Notes under the pieces: generated by a model
Told to the model about the DNA's origin: nothing
Databases searched by the model: none
What the model saw: only the letters and a program-made list of their open reading frames with translations
Part shown: piece by piece, positions 1 through 6,244 of the stretch
How positions within the stretch are numbered: position 1 is the stretch's first letter
Layout: every line of letters begins with the position of its first letter
Source of the DNA: Pedosphaera sp.
GTDB taxonomy: Bacteria > Verrucomicrobiota > Verrucomicrobiae > Limisphaerales > Pedosphaeraceae
Assembly: GCA_028293265.1 (NCBI GenBank)
Contig: JAQGPB010000236.1
Location: forward strand, 1-7,778
Reading direction: 5' to 3'
Length of the DNA: 7,778 nucleotides
Translations under genes and position numbers: made by a program

Positions 1-38
1 TTTGCCGTCTTGTGGCTCTGTAACATGTTGTCGTATCC

Positions 39-69
39 TTGACAGCGACGGTTGTTTGCCTTATTCACA
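39..69 (+). promoter_or_regulatory. Candidate dnaN promoter overlapping a DnaA box
   Basis: A perfect sigma70-type -35 hexamer, TTGACA, lies at 39-44. After a 17-bp spacer a weak -10-like TATTCA lies at 62-67. The 9-mer TTATTCACA at 61-69 matches the DnaA-box consensus TTATNCACA and covers this -10 candidate. The position, 54-84 bp before the dnaN start, suits a promoter that DnaA could repress or modulate. The motifs are seen directly; binding and promoter use are inferred. Only one box was found, so this is not by itself an origin of replication. The DNA to the left, including any dnaA gene, is outside the window. Confidence 0.45.
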
Positions 70-70
70 A

Positions 71-86
71 CTCTTAATAATAAGAG
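71..86. repeat. Small inverted repeat in the dnaN leader
   Basis: CTCTTA (71-76) and TAAGAG (81-86) form perfect 6-bp arms around a 4-base ATAA centre, directly after the DnaA-box match. It is AT-rich and could be a regulator site or a weak hairpin in the dnaN leader. A short AT-rich palindrome of this size may also be chance. Confidence 0.3.
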
Positions 87-122
87 TATTTAAAGAATTG
101 AAAGAGTACTATTAAGGGCCCA

Positions 123-1232
123 ATGAATCTGACCATCTCCAAAGAGCAATTGATCGGCGGACTGCAAGCGGTTCAAAACGTGGTCGGCACGCGGACGACC
201 CTGCCCATTCTTTCCAACGTGCTGATTCGCGCCGAGGGCGACCGCGTGGAATTCACGGCCACGGACCTGGACGTGACCATCGCCTGCGCGGTGGAGGCCA
301 GCGTCAAGAAGGCCGGGGCCACGACCGTGCCGGTAAAGAAGCTCTTTGGCATCGTGCGCGAACTGAACAATCCCGAGATCGAGATTGAAGTGGACGACAA
401 GAACACCTGCAGCGTCCGTTCCGGTGCGTCCTTTTACAAGATCAACGGGCTGAGCGCGGATGAATTTCCGCCGTTGCCCAAGTTCAAGGAGGACAAGAAG
501 GTTTCCTTGCCCCAGGAAAAAATCCGGGGGATGATGAAAAAAACCTCCTTCGCGATTTCAAACGATGAGTCCCGCTACGTGTTGAACGGCATTTTCATCA
601 GTTTGAAAGAGCACAAGATGACGATGGTAGCGACCGATGGCCGGCGGCTGGCATTGGTGGATGAGGAAATGGACGTTCCGGAAAAGAGCCACGGCGAGTT
701 CATCGTACCCGCGAAGGCCGTGAATGAATTGAACCGGCTGTTGCAGGAAAAGGGCGAGGTTGAGCTGCGTTATTCCGATAATCAGGCTTCGTTCACGCTC
801 AAGGATGAAAAAGGGTTTTCGATTTTGATCATCACCAAGCTGATTGAGGGCAATTATCCGAACTACCGGCAGGTGATTCCGGCAGAGGCCAAGGAACGGG
901 TGGCGCTGGCGCGGGAGGAATTTTTGCATGCCTTGCGGCGCGCGGAAATCATGACGAGCGAAAAATCCAACTCCGTAAAGCTGACCTTTTCCAAGAACAA
1001 CTTGGCGATCACCGCCAATTCGCCGGAAGTTGGCGAAGCGCGCGAAAGTTTGGCGATCAATTATAAGGGCAAGGAAATGGCGATTGCGTTCAATCCCAAG
1101 TACATGATTGACCCGCTCAATGCGCTGCCCAACGACGAGATTTTCTTGGAGTTGATTGACGAGCTGAGCCCCGGCGTGTTCAAGATCAACGGTCCGTTCC
1201 TCTATGTGGTCATGCCGATGCGCTTGAGTTGA
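123..1232 (+). CDS. dnaN: DNA polymerase III subunit beta (sliding clamp)
   Basis: DnaN forms the ring-shaped homodimer that encircles DNA and tethers the replicative polymerase, and it is the docking site for many repair and replication proteins. The 369-residue product matches the usual length of about 366-380. It shows the typical opening MNLTISKEQL with a TTLPILSNVLI segment near residue 30, the YVLNGIFI segment and ATDGRRLA of the middle domain, and the diagnostic C-terminus YVVMPMRLS. The three clamp domains fall at roughly 1-120, 128-245 and 246-369. The ATG at 123 is preceded by AAGGG (114-118), a close but usable ribosome-binding site. A candidate promoter and DnaA box lie just upstream. 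The neighbour downstream is not recF or gyrB, as is common elsewhere, but a small unknown gene 10 bp away. Identification is secure. Confidence 0.98.
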   Translation: MNLTISKEQLIGGLQAVQNVVGTRTTLPILSNVLIRAEGDRVEFTATDLDVTIACAVEASVKKAGATTVPVKKLFGIVRELNNPEIEIEVDDKNTCSVRSGASFYKINGLSADEFPPLPKFKEDKKVSLPQEKIRGMMKKTSFAISNDESRYVLNGIFISLKEHKMTMVATDGRRLALVDEEMDVPEKSHGEFIVPAKAVNELNRLLQEKGEVELRYSDNQASFTLKDEKGFSILIITKLIEGNYPNYRQVIPAEAKERVALAREEFLHALRRAEIMTSEKSNSVKLTFSKNNLAITANSPEVGEARESLAINYKGKEMAIAFNPKYMIDPLNALPNDEIFLELIDELSPGVFKINGPFLYVVMPMRLS

Positions 1233-1242
1233 GAAAGGCATC

Positions 1243-1737
1243 ATGGGGGCGTCCGGATGGAATTATTTTACGCCGTACCAGGAGGACGTAGAACAAGCCT
1301 TGCAGTCGCTCCGCAACGAAGTCTTTGAAAACCGGGCATATGGCGAAGAAAGGCGCAAGCCTTCTGACTTTGACCTGTTGCCACCTGAACGCAAATGGGC
1401 TTTCGAAGGCGTGCATGATACTGAACCCGAGATTGAAGATGATGGTTTCAGTTCCATAGAGGAACTTCTGGAAGAAGCCGCAGAAGACGGCACTCATTCA
1501 ATTTTAGACATTCAAAGGACAGCAACCGGGCCGGATTTCGCTGTGGCTTGGCCTGCTCCAGAAGAAGCGCTGAAAAATGTTTTTGGAAGCAGCAAGCCAA
1601 CCCATGAGCAAATTGCCGAAAAAGATTTTGAGCTGATTGAAGCCTTGGATCTTGAAAGGTGGCAGGCCGTTTTCCTCACAGTTTACAAGGATGGCAAACC
1701 TTCGGAGATTTACTTCGAAGGAGTTTCCGGGGATTGA
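1243..1737 (+). CDS. Small acidic conserved-type protein of unknown function
   Basis: This 164-residue protein starts 10 bp after the dnaN stop, with GAGAAAGG upstream as ribosome-binding site, so it is probably co-transcribed with dnaN. It is strongly acidic (for example EPEIEDDGF around 61-69 and EELLEEAAED at 73-82), has no signal peptide or membrane segment, and looks cytosolic. Its opening, MGASGWNYFTPYQEDVEQAL, and the segment GTHSILDI (83-90) resemble, from memory, a family of uncharacterised bacterial proteins of similar size; this was not checked by search. The C-terminal part (about 137-160, LERWQAVFLTVYKDGKPSEI) reads like beta strands. By eye its codon use looks more AT-tolerant than that of dnaN and argS, which could reflect relaxed selection or transfer. 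No function can be assigned, and the link to the sliding clamp is positional only. Confidence 0.75.
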   Translation: MGASGWNYFTPYQEDVEQALQSLRNEVFENRAYGEERRKPSDFDLLPPERKWAFEGVHDTEPEIEDDGFSSIEELLEEAAEDGTHSILDIQRTATGPDFAVAWPAPEEALKNVFGSSKPTHEQIAEKDFELIEALDLERWQAVFLTVYKDGKPSEIYFEGVSGD

Positions 1738-1774
1738 AGAAGCATCTGGGTCCCTGTCGAACGAATCCAAAAAA

Positions 1775-3556
1775 TTACATCTGTTCTAGCGTCTCAATGC
1801 CCAAGACTTCCAAGCCTTGTTGCAAGACTTTGGCGGTGAGTTCACAGAGGACAAGGCGGCTGGCGCGTTCCGCCGGTTCGGCTTTCAGGACCGGGCAGGA
1901 CTCGTAAAAGCGCGCGAAGTGGCCGGCGAGTTCGTAGAGGTAGTTGCAGAGGAAATTGGGGCGGTATTCGTCGGCGACGGCTTCCAGGACGATGCCGAAG
2001 TTGAGCAGTTGTTTGGCGAGGGCGAGTTCGGCTGGCTCTTTTGGGATGACCGCGGCCGAAGTGCTGACCGCAGATCCGGTCTCTGCCTCGGCTTTGCGGA
2101 AGATGCTGCGGATGCGCGCGTAGGCGTATTGCAAATAGGGCGCAGTGTTGCCGTTCAGCGCGAGCATTTTGTCCCAACTGAACACGTAATCGCTCTGGCG
2201 GTTCGGGACGAGGTCGGCGTATTTGATGGCGCCGAGGCCGATGACGCGGGCGATCTCTTTGCGTTGGGCTTCGGGCAAGACCACTTCGCGCTCGGCGGCT
2301 TTTTCGGTGACGACCTTGAAAGCGCGTTCTTCGGCTTCGTCCAGCAAGTCGGCGAGTTTGACGGTTTCGCCGGAGCGGGTTTTGAAGGGCTTGTTGTCTT
2401 CACCGAGAATCGAGCCGAACCAGACATGGGCCAGTTTCACCGGCGCTTCTGGATGCCAGCGGCGGAAAATGGCGAAGATTTGCTGGAAATGAAGCTGTTG
2501 CCGGCCATCGGTCACATAGGCGATGTCGTTGGGATGCCAGGTTTGGAGGCGATAGGCGAGCGTGGCGAGGTCGGTGGTGGCATAATTGGCCGCTCCGTCG
2601 CTTTTTTGGATGAGGGCAGGGTTGGGCTTCCATTCGCCGTCTTCCTGCTTGAGAAAGGGGTCCTGCTTCGGCGGCAACTTGCCGTCCGAGAAGACGCAAA
2701 TCGCGCCTTCGCTCTCCTGGGCGATGCCTTTGTCGCGCAATTCCTGCACGACGCCCTTGAGCATGGGGTTGTAAAAACTCTCGCCGTAAGTGTGGTCGAA
2801 CTTGACGCCGAGGCGGTTGTAAATCGTGTCGAACTGTACTTCGGAAAGCTCGATCATCTCGCGCCAGATGGCCAGGTTCTCCGGGTCGCCGGTTTGGAGC
2901 TTTACCAATTCCTCGCGGGCTTTTTCCTGAACGGCGGGGTCAGTGTCGCTCGCGGCGTTGATGGTTTTGTAAAGCCGCTCCATTTCTGCGATGGGGTCGG
3001 TTTGCAGGGCAGCGCGGTTCAACAAGGATTTCCAACCCACGAGCAGTTTGCCGAACTGCGTGCCCCAATCGCCGATGTGGTTGTCGGTGATGACGTGGTG
3101 GCCGAGCAGCCGCAAGGTGCGGGCGAGCGAATCGCCGAGAATAGTTGAGCGAATGTGGCCGACATGCATCGGCTTGGCAACGTTCGGCGAACTGAAATCA
3201 ATGACAACCGTGCGCGGTTGGCTGGTTGTTTGGAAAAAAAGATGTTCGCCGCGGGCGGCGGATTGCAGGGCGTCGGCGAGCGCGGACGGTTTGAGGCGGA
3301 AATTGAGGAAGCCGGCGCCGGCGATGTCCACCTTTTCGCACCATTCGGAGACGTCCAATTTGGCGAGGACGTCGGTGGCGAGCTGGCGGGGGTTTAGTTT
3401 GCGCTCCTTGGCCAGGCTCATCAGGGCGTTGGACTGGTAATCGCCGAACTTGGGGTCGGGGCAGGGGCGGACGAGCACGCCCGACGTGTCCGCGCCGGGG
3501 AGGACGGCGGAGACGGCGGCTTGCAGGCGGGACTCGATGGATTTGTGCGGAAGCAT
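1775..3556 (-). CDS. argS: Arginyl-tRNA synthetase
   Basis: Class I aminoacyl-tRNA synthetase that charges tRNA-Arg with arginine using ATP in the cytoplasm. The 593-residue product is of normal length. In order it shows the N-terminal additional domain with FGDYQSNALMSLAK (38-51), the HIGH-type motif in PNVAKPMHVGHIRST (HVGH at 131-134), DNHIGDWGTQFG (158-169), KSDGAANYATTDLA (318-331), and FKTRSGETVKLADLLDEA (391-408) where the KMSKS loop would be, which many ArgS proteins replace. The C-terminal DALR anticodon-binding domain covers about 470-593, and the chain ends in a typical GIETLEQM. The start ATG (3556-3554) has no clear Shine-Dalgarno sequence; the leader is made of the octamer repeat of element 1. 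It converges on the dnaN gene pair, with 37 bp between stops and no obvious terminator there. Confidence 0.98.
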   Translation of the reverse strand: MLPHKSIESRLQAAVSAVLPGADTSGVLVRPCPDPKFGDYQSNALMSLAKERKLNPRQLATDVLAKLDVSEWCEKVDIAGAGFLNFRLKPSALADALQSAARGEHLFFQTTSQPRTVVIDFSSPNVAKPMHVGHIRSTILGDSLARTLRLLGHHVITDNHIGDWGTQFGKLLVGWKSLLNRAALQTDPIAEMERLYKTINAASDTDPAVQEKAREELVKLQTGDPENLAIWREMIELSEVQFDTIYNRLGVKFDHTYGESFYNPMLKGVVQELRDKGIAQESEGAICVFSDGKLPPKQDPFLKQEDGEWKPNPALIQKSDGAANYATTDLATLAYRLQTWHPNDIAYVTDGRQQLHFQQIFAIFRRWHPEAPVKLAHVWFGSILGEDNKPFKTRSGETVKLADLLDEAEERAFKVVTEKAAEREVVLPEAQRKEIARVIGLGAIKYADLVPNRQSDYVFSWDKMLALNGNTAPYLQYAYARIRSIFRKAEAETGSAVSTSAAVIPKEPAELALAKQLLNFGIVLEAVADEYRPNFLCNYLYELAGHFARFYESCPVLKAEPAERASRLVLCELTAKVLQQGLEVLGIETLEQM

Positions 3557-3566
3557 GAGTTAAATA

Positions 3567-3593
3567 CCCAAGTACCCAAGCACCCAAATACCC
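3567..3593 (-). promoter_or_regulatory. G-quadruplex motif in the argS leader
   Basis: On the minus strand four GGG tracts (3591-3593, 3583-3585, 3575-3577, 3567-3569) are separated by exactly 5 bases each, fitting the canonical G3N1-7 pattern. The last tract ends 10 bases before the argS ATG, so the motif lies in the argS mRNA leader and could affect translation start. The pattern is seen directly; folding and any regulatory effect are inferred. It competes with pairing to the other repeat arm. Confidence 0.45.
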
Positions 3594-3647
3594 AAGTAAA
3601 TCCGAATGACCAAAACCCAATTGAAGCGCGAAGTTTGGTGCTTCCTT

Positions 3648-3674
3648 GGGTGCTTGGGTATTTGGGTATTTGGG
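3648..3674 (+). other. G-quadruplex motif in the right arm of element 1
   Basis: GGG tracts at 3648-3650, 3656-3658, 3664-3666 and 3672-3674 are separated by 5 bases each on the plus strand, which is the template strand for the EIIA gene and argS. It is the mirror partner of the motif at 3567-3593. Quadruplex formation on DNA is possible but untested. Confidence 0.4.
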
Positions 3675-3686
3675 TATTTTCCCAAT

Positions 3687-4151
3687 TTACTTGCCCCCAT
3701 ATTCCTTGATGATCTTGAACATGGCCTGGGCATCAGGGGCTTCTTCGAGGGACTGGCGGAATTCTTTTTTGTGCAGCAGCTTGGCGATGTTGGCGAGGGT
3801 ATGCAGATGCTTTTGGAACTGGCCCTGAGGCACGAGGAAAAGCATGACGAGATTTACCGGCTGATTGTCCAAGGCCTCGAAGTCCACGCCTTTTTTCGAC
3901 CGGCCAAAGGCCCCCACCACTTCGTAAATCAAATCGGTCGAGGCGTGCGGGATGCCGATGCCGAAGCCGATGCCGGTGCTCATCGAGGTTTCGCGCTTTT
4001 TGACGACGGCGGCGATGGCGTCGCGGTGTTCAGGTTTGATTTTGCCGGTGGTGACAAGGTTGTTGATGAGTTCATCAATGGCCTTCCATCGGTCCGTCGC
4101 CTGCAAATCGGGCACGATGTTGTCCGGCCCCAAAATATCGCCAAGATTCAT
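3687..4151 (-). CDS. PTS EIIA type-2 domain protein (PtsN/fructose-IIA-like)
   Basis: A stand-alone 154-residue EIIA domain of the fructose/mannitol/nitrogen class. Such proteins accept phosphate from HPr or NPr on a histidine and pass it to an EIIB sugar transporter domain, or act as regulators like PtsN. The conserved signature is GIGIPHAST, with the predicted phospho-histidine His69. The fold is expected to fill the whole chain, with the downstream NLVMLFLVP strand (about 100-108) and QFQKHLHTLANIAKLL helix (111-126) typical of the family. No EIIB or EIIC gene is in the window, which favours a regulatory role, but sugar transport cannot be excluded. No strong ribosome-binding site is visible before the ATG at 4151. 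Its TAA stop is 8 bp before repeat element 1, which separates it from argS on the same strand. Confidence 0.93.
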   Translation of the reverse strand: MNLGDILGPDNIVPDLQATDRWKAIDELINNLVTTGKIKPEHRDAIAAVVKKRETSMSTGIGFGIGIPHASTDLIYEVVGAFGRSKKGVDFEALDNQPVNLVMLFLVPQGQFQKHLHTLANIAKLLHKKEFRQSLEEAPDAQAMFKIIKEYGGK

Positions 4152-4255
4152 AGCGCTTTAAAAAGCCTGTCCATTTGGCCTCAACCGGGGCGCAAATTCA
4201 AGTTCAATCCGGCCCCGGGCTGTAATGGATTCACTGACAGCATGTAAGTAATTTT
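4152..4255 (-). other. Intergenic spacer upstream of the EIIA gene
   Basis: This 104-bp gap lies between the metalloprotease-like gene and the EIIA gene, both on the minus strand. On that strand TTGAGG followed by TTTAAA just before the EIIA start is a weak promoter-like pair. There is no convincing terminator after the upstream gene and no copy of the octamer element. Co-transcription of the two genes is possible. Confidence 0.3.
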
Positions 4256-4912
4256 TCAGAACAACCTGCCCAGCCGGACTAAGACATCGCCAGTGCATAC
4301 CAACCACCATTTCAGCGCGGTGAGCACGCCCACCCCGGCGGCCAGCAATGGCACTCCCAACAACAATACCCCGATATTCCCCAGGAAAATGATCACGGTT
4401 GAGAACAGGTATCCGTGCTGGGTGATGTCCGATTGCCTCGTTTTCAAGATATGCCATGTCAGGGTGATATGGAACGCGTATGCCGCCCCCAAGAGCAGGT
4501 GAAACCATACCATATAAGGGGTCCAATTCCAAATGAGGTGGCCGATGACGAAAATCATCACGACCAGTGCCGCATAAACCGGGAAAAAGTAGGGGGCGAG
4601 TGAAATGAGGAAGTTGTTTTCGGTCACGACCACGTGGCCGCCCTTGGAGGTGACTTTGAATTTTTTCACTTTTCCGCCGAAGAGCCAGGTCCATAGCGCA
4701 TGGGTGAATTCATGGCCGAGCACGTAAACCCACATCGGTTTGGGCAGGAGCAGGTAGATGACCACCCAGCAGGCCACGCCGCCGATGACGGCCACCCAAG
4801 TCGTGGAGGTGTCGCGTCCGCTGTGTTGGAGCACGAGCCAGAGGGCTTTTATCGCGCCAAGACAGACTGGCACGAGCAGCACCGCGATAATGGTTTTGAA
4901 CCATTTTGGCAT
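4256..4912 (-). CDS. Integral membrane HEFTH metalloprotease-like protein (possible M50 family)
   Basis: A 218-residue membrane protein with a zinc-protease motif, GHEFTHALW, with HEFTH at 67-71, at the end of a hydrophobic segment. Predicted membrane segments lie at about 5-28, 38-57, 101-127, 133-155 and 168-200, which suits an intramembrane site-2-type protease. Between them, residues 80-100 (KVKKFKVTSKGGHVVVTENN) form a polar stretch. The usual M50 NPDG-type third-ligand motif is not visible; D162 in KTRQSDITQHG is a possible replacement, which is only inference. I chose the ATG at 4912, because the same frame stays open upstream to 5296 but that extension is repeat-derived and unlike protein. 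The start lacks a clear Shine-Dalgarno sequence. The substrate is unknown. It precedes the EIIA and argS genes on the same strand. A non-proteolytic homologue is the main alternative. Confidence 0.72.
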   Translation of the reverse strand: MPKWFKTIIAVLLVPVCLGAIKALWLVLQHSGRDTSTTWVAVIGGVACWVVIYLLLPKPMWVYVLGHEFTHALWTWLFGGKVKKFKVTSKGGHVVVTENNFLISLAPYFFPVYAALVVMIFVIGHLIWNWTPYMVWFHLLLGAAYAFHITLTWHILKTRQSDITQHGYLFSTVIIFLGNIGVLLLGVPLLAAGVGVLTALKWWLVCTGDVLVRLGRLF

Positions 4913-5246
4913 GGAGGAGTTTAAGCAGCGGGGAACAGGAGTGAAAATGATAAAGGGTGAGAATAACCGCAGATGAACGCGGATGAACGCAGGAAAACAC
5001 CAAGGGCGGAAGGGTTGAAAAAGGATTTTTGACCGCGAAACAGGCGAAAAATGCAAAAACGAGTTTGGATTCATCGTATGTCCTGAAGGGGTGCCGAGAT
5101 GGGCTTGGTCAGGCTGCGAAAAAGGCGTGCCTTTGCGGTGGGGTTGGTTTATTTTCGCGAAAGATTTCCAATGTGCGGAAGCCGCCGTTAAAATCCGGCG
5201 GGATGTGAACGAACTTAAATCTTTAATCCGGAAAGCAAAAAGAATT
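4913..5246. other. Divergent gene-free region
   Basis: This 334-bp region separates two divergent genes and should hold both promoters. Visible contents are a degenerate 10-bp tandem repeat at 4971-4990, a GCGAAA-rich stretch at 5031-5050 that looks like a related degenerate repeat, a perfect palindrome TTTCGCGAAA (5153-5162), and an inverted repeat CCGCCG/CGGCGG with an 8-base AT-rich centre (5182-5201). The two palindromes are candidate operators for the dehydrogenase gene. I could not place convincing -35/-10 pairs. The open frames that run through it do not look like protein. Confidence 0.5.
4971..4990. repeat. Degenerate 10-bp tandem repeat (RGATGAACGC)
   Basis: Two adjacent 10-bp units, AGATGAACGC and GGATGAACGC, are preceded by ACCGC and followed by a broken AGG. 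From memory, similar 'GCAGATGAACGC' strings are scattered between genes in many environmental bacteria, and their translation on the other strand gives the FIRVH-like artefacts sometimes annotated as protein. Only two units are present here. Function unknown. Confidence 0.5.
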
Positions 5247-6122
5247 ATGTCAGAAAGAATCGGATTTGTCGGGGTCGGTCGGATGGGCGGCAACATGGCG
5301 CGTCGTCTGAAGGAACAAGGATATACGGTGGCAGCCGTTTATGATGTGAACGCGCCCGCCGCGCAGGCGCTCGCGCAGGAACTGGGCTGCACGGCCTGTG
5401 CCGAACTGAAAGAGGTGACCAAGCTTTCGGACGTGATCATCACGGTGGTGACGGATGATGCGGCGATGAAGAAGATTTTCAGCGGCGGTTTGCTGAGCCG
5501 CTCGAAGGGGAAGCTGTTCATCAATTGCGCCACGATTTCGCCGGACGTGCATGTGGCGGTGGAGGCCAAGGCCGAGAAGGCCGGGGCGCAATCGCTGGAA
5601 GCCTGCATGGCTTCGAGCATCACCCAGGCGAGGGAGGGAACGCTTTATTTGATGTGCGGGGGCAAGCCGGAGGTGTTTGAACGGGCCAAACCAATTTTGG
5701 AAAAGCTGAGCGCGTCGTTGCGATATATCGGAACGGCGGGCAAAGCGGCGCAGGTCAAGGCGCTCGTGAACATGGTGATGAACATCAATACCGCCGGGCT
5801 GGCCGAAGGTCTTGGTTTGGGTGCGGCGTTGGGCCTTGATTTGACGGTGTTGCGTGAGGTTTTTTCGCAGACGGGCGCGAATTCGCGCGTGCTGGCGACG
5901 GACGGCGAAGACATGCAGAACCGGGATCATAGCTGCTTTTTCTCGGCGGCCCATGCGGCCAAGGATTCGGGCATCGCGCTCAAACTCGGCAAGGCACAGG
6001 GACTTAATCTCCCGCTGGCGACGGCGACCAAGAAGCAATATGACAAGATGGTGGCGGAGGGATTGGGCGAGCTGGATAAGTCGGGGATTGCGGAGCTGAC
6101 GTTTAAAGGCAGACGTGGATAA
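5247..6122 (+). CDS. NAD(P)-dependent oxidoreductase, beta-hydroxyacid dehydrogenase (3-hydroxyisobutyrate dehydrogenase) family
   Basis: A 291-residue cytosolic dehydrogenase; relatives oxidise or reduce short beta-hydroxyacids such as 3-hydroxyisobutyrate or tartronate semialdehyde. The N-terminal Rossmann motif GFVGVGRMGGNMARRL (6-21) is the family signature. The catalytic lysine region is KAAQVKALVNMVMN, with K171 as the predicted catalytic lysine and N175 nearby. The C-terminal helical domain carries the conserved HAAKDSGIALKLG (236-248; K240). The substrate loop, normally DAPVSGG, reads EACMASS (118-124) followed by the expected A..GTL (128-133), so the substrate cannot be named. The ATG at 5247 was chosen because the fold begins right there and GGAAAG (5230-5235) precedes it; the frame stays open to 5091 but that extension has no family resemblance. 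The stop codon touches repeat element 2, and an isomerase gene follows. Confidence 0.93.
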   Translation: MSERIGFVGVGRMGGNMARRLKEQGYTVAAVYDVNAPAAQALAQELGCTACAELKEVTKLSDVIITVVTDDAAMKKIFSGGLLSRSKGKLFINCATISPDVHVAVEAKAEKAGAQSLEACMASSITQAREGTLYLMCGGKPEVFERAKPILEKLSASLRYIGTAGKAAQVKALVNMVMNINTAGLAEGLGLGAALGLDLTVLREVFSQTGANSRVLATDGEDMQNRDHSCFFSAAHAAKDSGIALKLGKAQGLNLPLATATKKQYDKMVAEGLGELDKSGIAELTFKGRRG

Positions 6123-6126
6123 AATA

Positions 6127-6153
6127 CCCAAACACCCAAATACCCAAATACCC
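6127..6153 (-). other. G-quadruplex motif in the left arm of element 2
   Basis: On the minus strand, GGG tracts opposite CCC at 6127-6129, 6135-6137, 6143-6145 and 6151-6153 are separated by 5 bases each. This is the template strand of the dehydrogenase and isomerase genes. The pattern is seen; folding is untested. Confidence 0.4.
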
Positions 6154-6217
6154 AAGAAAGCGCCAAGCTCTAATCGCCGGCGCGGGGCTTTTGGGATTTC
6201 GTCATTGGGCATTCCTT

Positions 6218-6244
6218 GGGTGTTTGGGTACTTGGGTACTTGGG
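6218..6244 (+). promoter_or_regulatory. G-quadruplex motif upstream of the isomerase gene
   Basis: GGG tracts at 6218-6220, 6226-6228, 6234-6236 and 6242-6244 are separated by 5 bases each on the coding strand, 38 bp before the isomerase start. If the two flanking genes share a transcript, the motif would be in the RNA between them, where it could fold or pair with the left arm. Confidence 0.4.

Larger units (their letters stand above)
3562..3679. repeat. Octamer inverted-repeat element 1 (between EIIA gene and argS)
   Basis: The element fills most of the 130-bp gap between the EIIA stop codon and the argS start. The left arm (3562-3593) is four octamers of the ATACCCAA type and the right arm (3648-3679) is four octamers of the TTGGGTRY type. 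The arms pair almost fully, with differences only at the two RY positions. The centre holds CCGAATGACCAAAACCCAA (3602-3620) and GAAGTTTGGTGCTT (3630-3643), both shared with the other elements. The outer ends are AAATACCC and GGGTATTT. In the minus-strand transcript this would be a long hairpin between the two genes. It has no coding capacity. Confidence 0.85.

Noticed and set aside
558..1244. A 228-codon open frame antisense to dnaN
   Set aside because: It is a shadow of dnaN, rich in His, Arg and Gln with no recognisable domain, and dnaN itself is certain.
1817..3148. A 443-codon open frame antisense to argS
   Set aside because: It lies entirely within the argS coding region on the other strand. 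Its composition (Gly, Val, Phe, Asp and Glu rich without motifs) is what the reverse of a GC-rich conserved gene gives, and argS is unmistakable.
3562..3679. CRISPR array or telomere-like repeat
   Set aside because: The units are only 8 bp with no spacers, and the two arms are inverted. The TTGGGT core only superficially recalls telomere repeats and is internal to a chromosome segment.
3606..4247. Plus-strand 213-codon frame over element 1 and the EIIA gene
   Set aside because: It starts in the repeat and runs antisense to the clear EIIA gene. Its beginning (CLGIWVFGYF-like) is just translated octamers.
5091..5246. 52-codon upstream extension of the dehydrogenase
   Set aside because: The Rossmann signature begins at residue 5 from the ATG at 5247, which matches family start positions. 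The extra residues show no family resemblance and cover the likely promoter region.
4913..5296. N-terminal extension of the HEFTH protein frame (128 extra codons)
   Set aside because: The extension reads through the degenerate tandem repeat and into the start of the divergent dehydrogenase gene. The FIRVH-like text is a typical translation artefact of that repeat.
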